Source of the DNA: JBMNGN01 sp050949865
GTDB taxonomy: Bacteria > Bacillota > Syntrophomonadia > Syntrophomonadales > Syntrophomonadaceae
Direction of reading: 5' to 3'
Length of the DNA stretch: 64,000 nt
NCBI GenBank assembly: GCA_050949865.1
Contig: JBMNGN010000002.1
Location: 124,001-188,000 of the forward strand
This document shows positions 42,359 to 51,486 of this stretch, piece by piece. Position numbers and translations under genes: made by a program. A model generated the notes under the pieces. It saw only the letters and a list, made by a program, of their open reading frames with translations. It did no database searches and was not told the DNA's origin. Each line of letters begins with the position of its first letter. Position 1 is the stretch's first letter.

Positions 42359-44203
42359 ATGCAAAACAGGTTGCTGCGTATAAATCTTACCGATGGAACA
42401 GCAAGAACAGAAGAGATCCCAGAGGCTTATTTGCGTGATTATTTAGGCGGAGCCGGCCTGGCGGCCAGATATCTTTATGATGAGATTCCGCCCGGCTGTG
42501 AAGCCTTTTCGGAGGGCAACAAGCTGTTTTTTTCTGTAGGGCCGTTGAACGGGGGAGTGTTTCCCACTTCCGGAAGATGCAATGTGTCCTGTCTTTCTCC
42601 CTTAACCGGCATATGGCTGGATTCGAGTTCATCAGGCAGGTTTGGATACCACCTTCGCCGGGCGGGCTACCTGGCCCTGGTGGTTGAAGGAAAATCTGAA
42701 TCACCGGTCTATATAATGATAGATAATGACCGGGTGGATATTAAGGATGCCTCATCAATATGGGGATGTACCGTGTCAGAGGCTATAGAGCGCATTAAAA
42801 AGGAGACCGGTTTACCCAGAGCAAGTGTGTGCGCAATTGGGCCAGCTGGGGAAAAGCTGGTTAGGTATGCTTCGATTATAAATGATGGACGCAGGGCTGC
42901 GGGCAGAGGCGGGGCCGGTGCGGTTATGGGTTATAAAAATCTCAAGGCCATATTGATATCGGGAACCAATAATATTGCCTTTGCCAATAAGGAGCGCTGG
43001 CAGGAGATTATTAAAGATTATTCTATCCGCTTGGCAGAAAACCCGATTAGCAAATCGATGAAATCCTTTGGTACCGCCGGCGTTATGGCTATTGCAAAAC
43101 ATACCGGCGATGCCCCGACTAAAAACTGGCAGCTGGGGACCTGGGAAGGCTATAAAAAAATCAGCGGGCCGGCTATGACTAAGACTATTTTAAAAGAACA
43201 CCGTCCCGAGTGTCATGCCTGCCCCATCCAATGCGCCCGGTATGTAGAAATAAAAGAAGGACCTTACCAGATGGTTGGAAGCGGGCCGGAGTATGAGACC
43301 CTGGGCTCTTTCGGGTCGTTGTGCTTGAATGATAACCTGGAATCTATAGCATTTATCAACCTGCTGTGCAATGAATATGGGGTGGATACTATTTCTGCCG
43401 GATCGGCAGTGGCCTTTGCCCTTGAAGCCTATGAAAAGGGGATAATCACCAGGGAGGATACCGGTGGAATCCAACTTAAATGGGGAGATAGTGAAGCAAT
43501 CATCGCCCTTTTGAAACAGATTTTAAACCGGGAAGGACTGGGCGATATCCTGGCCCAGGGTGTTCGCCAGGCTGCTGAAATCATTGGGCAGGGAGCAGAG
43601 GAATTTGCCATCCATGTAAAAGGCCTTGAACTTCCCATGCATGATCCCCGGGCATTCTTCAGCTTTGGATCAACTTATGCTACCTCTCCCCGGGGAGCCT
43701 GCCATATGCACGGTTCAGCAGGGGTATGGGATGGGCGGGCTGCTTTGCCTGAGGCCGGTATAAAGGAGGTTCAGGACCCTCATGTTAATACCGGGAAGGG
43801 ATTGCTGGCCAAGGCGGCCCAGGATTACAGCAATGCCATCCATTCATCTATTATATGTATATTTACTACCTATGAGCTCGGTCCTTCGGACCTGGCCAGG
43901 GCCATTTCCGCCGCAACCGGCTATGATTACCAGGCCAATGACGTCTTAAGGATAGGGGAACGGGTATTTAACCTGCAGAGAGCCTTTAACTACCGTTTTG
44001 GAATAACAGGGAAGGATGATGTCCTGCCGAAAAGAATCCTCACTTCGGTAATAGGCGGCCCGACAGAAGGTTTAGTACCCAACCTTGAAGAGCAATTACG
44101 GGAATACTATGAAGCCAGGGGATGGGATCAGGACGGAAAACCGACTCAGGGCAAACTGCAAGAGCTGGGATTGGACTTTGTGATTAAGGATCTTTACAGT
44201 TAA
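42359..44203 (+). CDS. aor: Aldehyde ferredoxin oxidoreductase (tungsten type)
   Basis: This 614-aa tungsten-bis-pterin enzyme interconverts aldehydes and carboxylic acids with ferredoxin. The N-terminal domain includes YLGGAGLAARYLYDEIPPG, and INDGRRAAGRGGAGAVMGYK with NLKAI is a pterin-binding signature. The [4Fe-4S] cluster Cys are in ECHACPIQCARY near residue 285 and a later Cys near SSIICIFTTYE. Length is right. A GGGAGGGG Shine-Dalgarno precedes the ATG. The MoaD-like gene at 48003 could supply cofactor sulfur. In a syntroph the enzyme may reduce acids with low-potential ferredoxin. Confidence 0.95.
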   Translation: MQNRLLRINLTDGTARTEEIPEAYLRDYLGGAGLAARYLYDEIPPGCEAFSEGNKLFFSVGPLNGGVFPTSGRCNVSCLSPLTGIWLDSSSSGRFGYHLRRAGYLALVVEGKSESPVYIMIDNDRVDIKDASSIWGCTVSEAIERIKKETGLPRASVCAIGPAGEKLVRYASIINDGRRAAGRGGAGAVMGYKNLKAILISGTNNIAFANKERWQEIIKDYSIRLAENPISKSMKSFGTAGVMAIAKHTGDAPTKNWQLGTWEGYKKISGPAMTKTILKEHRPECHACPIQCARYVEIKEGPYQMVGSGPEYETLGSFGSLCLNDNLESIAFINLLCNEYGVDTISAGSAVAFALEAYEKGIITREDTGGIQLKWGDSEAIIALLKQILNREGLGDILAQGVRQAAEIIGQGAEEFAIHVKGLELPMHDPRAFFSFGSTYATSPRGACHMHGSAGVWDGRAALPEAGIKEVQDPHVNTGKGLLAKAAQDYSNAIHSSIICIFTTYELGPSDLARAISAATGYDYQANDVLRIGERVFNLQRAFNYRFGITGKDDVLPKRILTSVIGGPTEGLVPNLEEQLREYYEARGWDQDGKPTQGKLQELGLDFVIKDLYS

Positions 44204-44241
44204 AGCGTTGCAGCTTTATAGGACAAGATACCTGGATGGAA

Positions 44242-44264
44242 CCGGGGATATTAATAGTCCCCGG
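44242..44264. terminator. Short stem-loop between convergent genes
   Basis: CCGGGGA and its complement (7 bp) with a 9-base loop overlap the stop of the minus-strand efflux gene. There is no T-tract, so it is a weak terminator candidate. Confidence 0.35.
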
Positions 44265-45618
44265 ATTCTAAACTTCCTTCGGCCTGGTTGAGATTTTTCA
44301 TTTCAAAATAAATCAGGGTAGCAGTAAAGGCGATGGACAGCACATCAGCAATCGGCGCTGTTCTCCATACCCCCTCAATGCCCCAGATGCGGGGTAAAAA
44401 CACCAGTAATGGTATAAAGAATAAGACCTGGCGGGATAGGCTGAGGATAGCTGCCTGCCGGGCCTTGCCCACTGCCTGGAAATAGGTGGAGCTTATAATC
44501 TGAAAGCCCACCAGGGGGATCATGGCCAGAAAGATCAGCATAGCATGAGCAGTCAAAGCGGTAAGAGCCGTATCTCCGTCACTGAATAATCCAATCAGCT
44601 GTTCAGGCCATATGCGAATAACCACATATCCGGTCAGGGTAATGGCCGTACCAGCCAGGACTGCCATTTTCCAGGTTTCTATTACCCGCTTATACTGCCG
44701 GGCGCCGTAATTAAAGCCAATAATAGGCTGGGCTCCCTGGGCTAGTCCCAATACCGGCATGAATAAGAGGGTAGCAATACTGCCTATAATACCGATGGCT
44801 GAGAGAGCCAAATCACCGCCGTATAACCATAGGGTTTTATTAAGGATCAACTGCTGGACACTGTTGGCCATCTGCAGGGCAAAAGGGGCAAAACCTATAG
44901 CCATTATGCTGGAGACTACCGGCCAGGTAGGACGCAGGTTGGATACCCGGATTTTGACCAGGCTCCGTCCGGTGAAGAAATACCCCAAAACCCATATGGC
45001 AGAAATCAGCTGGGCCAGGACAGTGGCAAAAGCTGATCCCTTCATTCCCCAGCCAAATTGGAATATAAAAACATAGTTTAATGCTATGTTTGCGGCCGCG
45101 CCCAGCAGCTGGGTATACATGGCCACTTTGGGGTTGCCTTCGGCCCGGATAAAGTTGTTCATTCCCATGCTGATTGATCCTAAAAATGAACCGAGCATAA
45201 TGATCTGGGTAAAATCACGGGCATAAGGCAGAACCTCAGGGCTGGCCCCAAAGGCTACCAGTATCGGTTCGGTAAAAATAAAGAAAACCACCGAGCAGAG
45301 AGCCGGTAAAAGGATCAGCAGGGTCATGGCATTGGCTGCAATTACCTCTGCTTCTTCCTTTTTTTGTTCCCCCAGCCGGATAGAGATTAAGGCGGTAGCT
45401 CCAACCCCGATTAAAAGTGAAACTGCCAAAAGGATAATCATTATGGGAAAGGCAACGGTTGTTGCCGCAATGGCAATACTGCCGATTCCCCGGCCGACAA
45501 ACACCCGGTCTACCACGTTATAGAGGGAATTAACCACCATCCCGACAATGGCCGGCAGGGAGAAATCCCACAAGAGCCTGCTGATCTTTCTGCGGCGCAA
45601 TTGTTCTGAACTATTCAT
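44251..45618 (-). CDS. MATE-family multidrug efflux transporter
   Basis: This 455-aa protein has about twelve membrane segments in two similar halves (LLWDFSLPAIVGMVVNSLYN and FAPFALQMANSVQQLILNKT). Family motifs include DRVFVGRGIGSIAIAATTVA and QGAQPIIGFNYGARQYKRV. It probably exports cationic drugs or metabolites with Na+ or H+. It follows the MarR gene by 17 bases, so it is very likely controlled by that regulator. Confidence 0.94.
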   Translation of the reverse strand: MNSSEQLRRRKISRLLWDFSLPAIVGMVVNSLYNVVDRVFVGRGIGSIAIAATTVAFPIMIILLAVSLLIGVGATALISIRLGEQKKEEAEVIAANAMTLLILLPALCSVVFFIFTEPILVAFGASPEVLPYARDFTQIIMLGSFLGSISMGMNNFIRAEGNPKVAMYTQLLGAAANIALNYVFIFQFGWGMKGSAFATVLAQLISAIWVLGYFFTGRSLVKIRVSNLRPTWPVVSSIMAIGFAPFALQMANSVQQLILNKTLWLYGGDLALSAIGIIGSIATLLFMPVLGLAQGAQPIIGFNYGARQYKRVIETWKMAVLAGTAITLTGYVVIRIWPEQLIGLFSDGDTALTALTAHAMLIFLAMIPLVGFQIISSTYFQAVGKARQAAILSLSRQVLFFIPLLVFLPRIWGIEGVWRTAPIADVLSIAFTATLIYFEMKNLNQAEGSLESGDY

Positions 45619-45635
45619 AAATACCCCTTTTGAAG

Positions 45636-46082
45636 CTACAACCTGCCGATAAATTCTACTACCTGGCGCAGGTTTTTAATAAAGCTATCCATTTCATCAG
45701 GCTCCACCTTATGAAACAGCTCTACCAGAATCTGGTCATACAGTTCCATCATCTTTTCTACCTGTTCTTCCCCGGCCGGGCTTAAGGATAATAAAAGCTT
45801 TCTCCGGTCATGGGGATCAATCTCACGTATGACCAGGCCCATTTCCTGTAATTGATCGATCATGGTAGTGAGGCTGCCTTTCTCGATGTCCAGCATTCTC
45901 GCCAGCTCGGTTGCCGTTATATCGTCATACCGGTATAGTATACTGATTAGTTTACTCTGGTTTTTGGTAATCTGGCGATTAAAATCCTGGTGTTTCCAAA
46001 GCCTTTGGAAAAACTTCTCATGAATAGTTCCCATCAAGGTCATGATAAGAGCGTGTATTTCTCTTACTTTTTCTTTATACAT
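45636..46082 (-). CDS. MarR-family transcriptional regulator
   Basis: This 148-aa winged-helix regulator has LISILYRYDDITATELARML, then IEKGSLTTMIDQLQEMGLVI (recognition helix) and DPHDRRKLLLSLSPAGEEQV (wing), with dimerisation helices at both ends. The first gene of a two-gene operon with the MATE exporter, it probably represses both from the inverted repeat at 46100-46132 until a ligand binds. The start follows GAGG. Confidence 0.94.
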   Translation of the reverse strand: MYKEKVREIHALIMTLMGTIHEKFFQRLWKHQDFNRQITKNQSKLISILYRYDDITATELARMLDIEKGSLTTMIDQLQEMGLVIREIDPHDRRKLLLSLSPAGEEQVEKMMELYDQILVELFHKVEPDEMDSFIKNLRQVVEFIGRL

Positions 46083-46099
46083 AATAACCTCGAAAAAAA

Positions 46100-46132
46100 A
46101 GATTAGATATCTTACTATTAGAAATCTAATCT
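46100..46132 (-). promoter_or_regulatory. Likely MarR operator overlapping marR-MATE promoter
   Basis: AGATTAGAT and its exact complement, spaced by 15 bases, lie 18 bases upstream of the regulator gene. On the minus strand TTGATT and TAGAAT with a 17-base spacer lie just upstream, so bound repressor would cover the transcription start. Palindromes of this size and place are typical of MarR autoregulation. Confidence 0.65.
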
Positions 46133-46218
46133 ATTCTATATCAATATGATTTTATAATCAATAAATAAACCAGGTTATTTCTTTAGGGGAGAAGGAGTTA
46201 CCGGGTGCTCTCCCTGTA

Positions 46219-47904
46219 TCAGGTTCGGCCCATGCCTTTAGTTACCGGGCTCATGCTGTACTGGTCTACTTCTACATTAATAATGGCAGGTTTACCTGAT
46301 GCGTATCCCCTCTTTATAGCCGGTATTATATCTTCTGGCCTGGTTACCAGCTCTCCATAGCCATCCCAGAGAGAGGCTAATTTTTCATAGCGGAACAGGT
46401 AAGAGAGCTCATTGGCTACATGGCCTTTTTTTACTTCTTCCGGCCGGCGCAGGGTTTCGGCCAGTTTTATCATTCCCCAGGCTGAGTCATTAGAAATAAC
46501 GCATACTACCGGTATTCCCTGTTTCAAAAAGGTTTCAAATTCCATGGGATAGAAGCCGATACTTCCATCCCCGGTATAATAAAGGACAGGTTTCTTAGAA
46601 GCCATATAGGCACCTAGGGTAAAGCCTGCTCCTGTGCCGATAGTACCCAGTGGGCCGTAGGTAATAATCTGCCCGGGACGGTAAGCATAGACGGCAGCTT
46701 TGATCCATTGGGCTGCATCTCCTCCATCGCATACCACTGTCCAATCCCGCCCTTCATCAGCCAAAAACTTGCCTACTTCAAAGGCACATCGGCCGGGGTG
46801 CACGGGAATGCTATCCGAAGAAAAGCCCTCAATATAGCCTTTTAAGCTTCCTTGCATCAATTCCTGAGCCCTTTTTACCCATGGCGTTTCTTGCTTGGAC
46901 GGGGTAATAGATTTAATCTCTTCCAGGATTTGCTTGGCTACCCCGGTTGCTCCGCCTACTATACCAACCTGTGCCCGGGTGTTGTAACCGATTTTGGTAA
47001 TATCCGGGTGAACCTGGATTATTGTCGCTGCCGGGTTAACTGCCGGGGCTCGGCCTTTTAAGAGCCGGAAGTCAAAACATACTGCCAGGGCTAAAATTAC
47101 ATCCGCTTCCCTTAAGGCTCTTAGCCCTACGGTTCCCATTCTAAACAAAGGATGGGTTTCCGGTGCGAATAAGCCTCTGCACATGGTTTGGGTGATTACC
47201 GGGATCTGGAGGTGATCCACCAATTCCAAAATTGCCTCCGGATACTGGGCGCTAAACCGGGCGGTGTCGCCCAGGATGAGTACGGGGCATTTGGCATTTG
47301 CCAGCAGGTCAGCCGCCTGTTTAACCAGCAGGGGATCACCAAAAGGCTGGGCAGTAGTTCTGTAATGCTCAGGGTAGTATATCTTTTCATCATCTTCAAT
47401 TGTGGCAGCAATGGTATCGGTGGCACATTCCAGGTAAACCGGTCCAGGGGTAGCATCATATGCCTGCCGGAAAGCCATAGCTACATATTCTGGTATGCGG
47501 CGGGTATCATATATTTTGCGGGCCCATTTGGTAGCTGCCCCCATAATTTCAAGGGTATTCATGTCCTGAAGCGGTCCGGTTTCATTTTCTTTCAGGGGTG
47601 ATGCCCCGCCTATTTGGATTACCGGAACTCCTTGAAGCCTGGCTTCAGCCATTGCGGTTATTGTATCTGTAACCCCTGGGCCGGCAGTAGTAATAACCAC
47701 ACCGGCTTTGCCGGTAACGCGGGCATAAGCATCAGCAGCGTAGGCGGCTGACATCTCGTGCCGGCAGTCAATTACCTTTATTTCTTCTGCACGGCAGCCG
47801 TAAAAAATCGGCATAACATGGCCGCCGGATAACACGAAGACCTGTTCTACTCCTTCACGTTTTAATGCTCTGGCAAATAGTCTCCCACCGTCAACTTTGG
47901 CCAT
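46219..47904 (-). CDS. Thiamine-pyrophosphate enzyme (acetolactate synthase large-subunit-like)
   Basis: This 561-aa three-domain TPP enzyme has the catalytic Glu in DCRHEMSAAYAADAYARVTG near residue 50, a middle FAD/NAD-like domain (KCPVLILGDTARF) and the TPP-Mg motif YTGDGSIGFYPMEFETFLKQ with ISNDSAWGM near residue 455. The pattern fits the acetolactate synthase, oxalyl-CoA decarboxylase and benzaldehyde lyase group. No ilvN small subunit or other ilv gene is adjacent, so a role outside branched-chain amino acid synthesis is likely. The start follows GAGGAGG. It precedes nothing on its strand but lies after MoaD, nitroreductase and VOC genes. Confidence 0.88.
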   Translation of the reverse strand: MAKVDGGRLFARALKREGVEQVFVLSGGHVMPIFYGCRAEEIKVIDCRHEMSAAYAADAYARVTGKAGVVITTAGPGVTDTITAMAEARLQGVPVIQIGGASPLKENETGPLQDMNTLEIMGAATKWARKIYDTRRIPEYVAMAFRQAYDATPGPVYLECATDTIAATIEDDEKIYYPEHYRTTAQPFGDPLLVKQAADLLANAKCPVLILGDTARFSAQYPEAILELVDHLQIPVITQTMCRGLFAPETHPLFRMGTVGLRALREADVILALAVCFDFRLLKGRAPAVNPAATIIQVHPDITKIGYNTRAQVGIVGGATGVAKQILEEIKSITPSKQETPWVKRAQELMQGSLKGYIEGFSSDSIPVHPGRCAFEVGKFLADEGRDWTVVCDGGDAAQWIKAAVYAYRPGQIITYGPLGTIGTGAGFTLGAYMASKKPVLYYTGDGSIGFYPMEFETFLKQGIPVVCVISNDSAWGMIKLAETLRRPEEVKKGHVANELSYLFRYEKLASLWDGYGELVTRPEDIIPAIKRGYASGKPAIINVEVDQYSMSPVTKGMGRT

Positions 47905-48002
47905 CTAATACTCCCTCCTCATATTGGTTATGCATATTTATAGCAGTAACATATAACCTGGCAGTCGGCAAATGCATTGCGGTTTGCTGTTACATTTCCC
48001 TG

Positions 48003-48278
48003 CTATCCCCCTGCAAGGGGGACAATAAACCAGATCTCTTGAACTGTGGATATATCACTGGTATAGCTTAAACGCTCTCCCTGGTCATTGCCCGCAATAA
48101 CCAGGTTATGGTTTAGCCTTTGGTTATCCTCTTTGTATTGGGCAGGAATCTCTGCTCCATATTGCTCCAGGACTAGGTTTTCCACTGTTTCCAGGGTGCT
48201 GCCTTCGGCCAAGCTGTAGACAGTATCCACAAACTTGCCAGGAATCAGGCCATACAGGTAAATAGTGATCTTGGGCAT
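48003..48278 (-). CDS. MoaD/ThiS-family sulfur carrier-like protein
   Basis: This 91-aa ubiquitin-fold protein ends in VPLAGG, the Gly-Gly terminus that is adenylated and thiocarboxylated in sulfur carriers. KITIYLYGLIPGKF and TVQEIWFIVPLAGG are the first and last strands. The likely role is sulfur donation for the pterin cofactor of the aldehyde oxidoreductase, or a ThiS-like or tungsten-specific task. No MoeB/ThiF partner is in the window. The Shine-Dalgarno is weak. It sits six bases after the nitroreductase gene. Confidence 0.85.
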   Translation of the reverse strand: MPKITIYLYGLIPGKFVDTVYSLAEGSTLETVENLVLEQYGAEIPAQYKEDNQRLNHNLVIAGNDQGERLSYTSDISTVQEIWFIVPLAGG

Positions 48279-48284
48279 AAATGT

Positions 48285-48788
48285 TTACCAGTGGTTGAAA
48301 TGGACTCTTTCAGGTTTATACCGGTTTGCCGGGGGTTTTGATTCTGCCGGATATCCTAGCGGGATTAAAGAAAACGGAATCACGTGTTCAGGGAGGCTAA
48401 CCAGTTTGCTGAGCCCATCCATTCTTTCTTTATCGGGATATATGCCAAACCAAACAGCACCTAAACCCTGGCTATGGGCAACCAGCAAAATATTCATCGT
48501 GGCAGCTGAGCAGTCATGAGGCCAGGCGCCTTCCCTTTTCAACAGGGTCATATCAGCACAAACGGCAATGGCGATGGGAGCTTGTTTTATGGCTGCTGAA
48601 TTGGGGTGAAAGCTGGGAACCTGATCCAGGATTTCACGCTGATTAATAACCACAAACTGCCAGGGTTGTTCATTGTGGGCTGAAGGTGCGGCCATTGCAG
48701 CTTTAAGCAGGCTTTCGATTAGCTCAGACGAAAGGGCATCCGGTTTAAATTTGCGAATACTTCTTCGGCTTAAAATGGTATTGAGCAT
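48285..48788 (-). CDS. Nitroreductase-family protein
   Basis: This 167-aa FMN protein of the nitroreductase superfamily has the start LSRRSIRKFKPDALSSELIE, the FMN-contacting APSAHNEQPWQFVVI and the late GYPAESKPPANRYKPERVHF. It is shorter than classic 200-aa nitroreductases, as many anaerobe versions are. It is a likely NAD(P)H- or ferredoxin-dependent reductase of unknown substrate. The start follows AGGAGG. It is packed with the VOC gene (20 bases) and the MoaD-like gene (6 bases), suggesting one operon. Confidence 0.92.
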   Translation of the reverse strand: MLNTILSRRSIRKFKPDALSSELIESLLKAAMAAPSAHNEQPWQFVVINQREILDQVPSFHPNSAAIKQAPIAIAVCADMTLLKREGAWPHDCSAATMNILLVAHSQGLGAVWFGIYPDKERMDGLSKLVSLPEHVIPFSLIPLGYPAESKPPANRYKPERVHFNHW

Positions 48789-48808
48789 TTTCTACCTCCT
48801 AAATGTTT

Positions 48809-49177
48809 TTAAGGTTGTACCAATTCTATCCGTTCCCCATCCGGACCCAATAAAAATATGATTTTCTTGCCGTTGGGCAGCTGGCGGATGGTTGGTTCCG
48901 CCAGGGGGATGTTTAATTCTTTAAGCCGTTGAACCTCAAGTTCAATATCGGGCACGGTGAAGGCGATATGATCGATAATGCCGGTGGTACGGTTTTTAAC
49001 CGCATCTTGCTGGTATTGAAGCAATTCTATGGTCTGTCCTCCAACCTGCATACTGATCAAGGTCAGTTTATCACCTGTCTGGCGCCTGGTAATTTCTCCT
49101 CCAAATACATCTGCATAAAACCGGGCTGATCTATCGCTGTCGGTAACGGCAATACTGACATGGTCAAAAGTAAACAT
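48809..49177 (-). CDS. VOC-family (glyoxalase/epimerase-like) protein
   Basis: This 122-aa vicinal-oxygen-chelate protein has two beta-alpha-beta modules. FDHVSIAVTDSDRSARFYAD gives the first metal His, IDHIAFTVPDIELEVQRL the second, and ERIELVQP the terminal Glu. Relatives include glyoxalase I and methylmalonyl-CoA epimerase. ATG 49177 follows AGGAGC by seven bases; an ATG 75 bases earlier adds an unrelated tail. It is the first gene of the VOC-nitroreductase-MoaD run. Confidence 0.88.
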   Translation of the reverse strand: MFTFDHVSIAVTDSDRSARFYADVFGGEITRRQTGDKLTLISMQVGGQTIELLQYQQDAVKNRTTGIIDHIAFTVPDIELEVQRLKELNIPLAEPTIRQLPNGKKIIFLLGPDGERIELVQP

Positions 49178-49200
49178 ATGATGCGCTCCTATCAATTGCA

Positions 49201-49443
49201 TTAGGTTTGAAAAATTATACCAGGAATTACCTTTTGGTTCAAGTAACTGCAAGGGACTTTGTCGATAAATAAATCCGGCTTAAAATGGCTAAGGGGATTC
49301 ATGTCAAGGCAGCCTTGAAGTTCTCTAATAGGATTGCTTTGCTGTATTTGTCTTGAAGGCCATGAAGGGGTTGGGACGGTATATTCTTTGTTTCGTACCC
49401 GGACAATTAGATAAGCTGCCGGAAGATATACGGTATAATACAT
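49201..49443 (-). CDS. Doubtful 80-aa frame
   Basis: The frame MYYTVYLPAAYLIVRVRNKE through DMNPLSHFKPDLFIDKVPCS shows plausible residue use but has no clear Shine-Dalgarno and matches no family I know. It fills the gap between the VOC gene and pepF. If it is not a gene, this 290-base gap is otherwise unexplained. Confidence 0.25.
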   Translation of the reverse strand: MYYTVYLPAAYLIVRVRNKEYTVPTPSWPSRQIQQSNPIRELQGCLDMNPLSHFKPDLFIDKVPCSYLNQKVIPGIIFQT

Positions 49444-49546
49444 AATAATGCCTATCTAATCAATATATTCCATATCCCTGGCAAGTTATGCCTTATAGGC
49501 AATCGGGGCATTATAACCATTAAGACGGAATGAGAAGGGGTTATGT

Positions 49547-51343
49547 ATGATGAGCAAAATAAAATCCAGAGAAGAGATCGACAGCCGGTATAAATGGAAA
49601 CTGGAAGATATTTATCCAGATGAAGAGGCATGGGAAGAGGATTACCAGTTCGTACAAAACAAGATGCAGGCCATCGCAGAGCTGCAAGGAACCTTGGGAC
49701 AATCAGCCCAAAAATTGCTGGAAGCACTCCGAATGCTGGACGAGATCGGGCAAAAGCAGGAAAAAACCTATGTTTATTCCAAGATGCGCCGGGATGAAAA
49801 CAATGCCGATCCCAAATATCAAAACCTTTTTCAACGGGCTGAGAATCTGGCAGTGCAGCTGGGCAGTGCGGTATCGTTTATAGTCCCCGAAATTACCGGG
49901 ATACCCTCTGAGAAATTAGCCGCTTTTATCGACGAGAATAAAGATCTGCAGTTATACCGGCATTACCTGGATGAAATTATGAGACAGAAGGAGCATATAC
50001 TATCGGCGGCGGAGGAAAGGATTTTGGCCATGACTGCTGATTTGTCCATGGCTTCAGGCAATATTTTCAGCCTGTTCAATAACGCGGATATAAAATTTCC
50101 GGTTATCAAGGACGAACAGGGGCAGGAAGTGGAAATTACTAAAGGCCGTTATGGACGGTTTATGGAAAGTACCGACCGCCGGGTGAGAAAAGAAGCTTTT
50201 GAAGGCTTGTTCGACACTTACGGCAAGTTCAAGAATACCCTGGCTGCTACCCTCAATTCCAGCATCAAGAGCGATGTTTTCTACGCCCGGGTTAGAAAAT
50301 ATCCCTCATCCCTCCATGCTTCCCTGGACCAGGACAATATTTCTCCAGACGTGTACCATCGCCTCATAGAAACGGTTCATAATAACCTGAAATATATGTA
50401 TCAATATGTAGCCCTGCGGAAGAGATTATTAGGGGTAGATGAATTGCACATGTATGACCTGTATGTTCCCATGGTTAAAGATGCAGCCATGGATATTCCC
50501 TATGAAAAGGCCCGGGAACTGGTTATTGAAGGATTAAAACCGCTGGGGGAAGAGTATGTTGCCAAACTGGCTGAAGGTCTTGATTCCGGCTGGGTTGATG
50601 TTTATGAAAATGAGGGGAAAACCAGCGGTGCTTATTCATGGGGAACTTATGGAACCCATCCCTATGTCTTATTAAACTATGATAATAAATTGGATGACGT
50701 TTTTACTTTAGCCCATGAAATGGGACATTCTATGCACACCTATTATTCCAACCTGTGCCAGCCTTACGTCTATAGCAAATACCCGATATTTTTGGCCGAG
50801 GTGGCTTCCACCGTAAATGAAGCCCTTTTGATAGACTACCTCTTGGATAAAACCAAGGATAAAAAGGAAAAAATGTACCTGCTCAACCATTATTTGGAGC
50901 AGTTCCGGGGAACGGTTTTCAGGCAGACTATGTTTGCCGAATTTGAAAAGGTAGTTCGTGAAAAGGCTGAAAGGGGTGTTCCCCTGAATTCCGAATCATT
51001 CAGCAAAATTTACCAGGATCTTAACCGCCTCTATTATGGCCCGGAAATGGTCATTGATCCGCAGATAGCTATAGAATGGGCAAGGATTCCTCATTTTTAC
51101 TCCGGGTTTTATGTCTATAAATATGCCACCGGGTTTTCCGCAGCTATTGCCCTGAAACAACAACTGGCAAAGGGGGACCAGTCTGCAGTTAATCGGTATA
51201 TGCAATTCCTCAAATCAGGCGGTTCGGATTATCCCTTGAATATACTGAAAAAAGCCGGGGTTGATTTAACCACTCCGCAGCCGGTGGAAGAAGCCATGCA
51301 ATATTTTGCCAAATTGCTGCAGGAATTGGAATCGATGATTTAA
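49547..51343 (+). CDS. pepF: Oligoendopeptidase F (M3B metallopeptidase)
   Basis: This 598-aa cytoplasmic zinc peptidase cleaves oligopeptides of about 6-17 residues. The helical N-terminal cap starts IKSREEIDSRYKWKLEDIYP. The zinc helix FTLAHEMGHSMHTYYS near residue 388 gives HExxH, and FLAEVASTVNEALLIDYLLD gives the third ligand. FYVYKYATGFSAAIAL near the C-terminus is a substrate-site signature of the family. The length is normal. It has no operon partner and is probably used to recycle peptides. Confidence 0.95.
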   Translation: MMSKIKSREEIDSRYKWKLEDIYPDEEAWEEDYQFVQNKMQAIAELQGTLGQSAQKLLEALRMLDEIGQKQEKTYVYSKMRRDENNADPKYQNLFQRAENLAVQLGSAVSFIVPEITGIPSEKLAAFIDENKDLQLYRHYLDEIMRQKEHILSAAEERILAMTADLSMASGNIFSLFNNADIKFPVIKDEQGQEVEITKGRYGRFMESTDRRVRKEAFEGLFDTYGKFKNTLAATLNSSIKSDVFYARVRKYPSSLHASLDQDNISPDVYHRLIETVHNNLKYMYQYVALRKRLLGVDELHMYDLYVPMVKDAAMDIPYEKARELVIEGLKPLGEEYVAKLAEGLDSGWVDVYENEGKTSGAYSWGTYGTHPYVLLNYDNKLDDVFTLAHEMGHSMHTYYSNLCQPYVYSKYPIFLAEVASTVNEALLIDYLLDKTKDKKEKMYLLNHYLEQFRGTVFRQTMFAEFEKVVREKAERGVPLNSESFSKIYQDLNRLYYGPEMVIDPQIAIEWARIPHFYSGFYVYKYATGFSAAIALKQQLAKGDQSAVNRYMQFLKSGGSDYPLNILKKAGVDLTTPQPVEEAMQYFAKLLQELESMI

Positions 51344-51486
51344 AAAGCGGCATATTATACCATTCCATTCCCTTAAAAAGTAAAAACATGGGATTTATCG
51401 GGGGGCTTAAATATATATTTTGAGAAATGAGCATAATTATTTAGTAGCGGCTTTTTGAGTCTGAAAAATTTAAGGGGGTTATCTAG

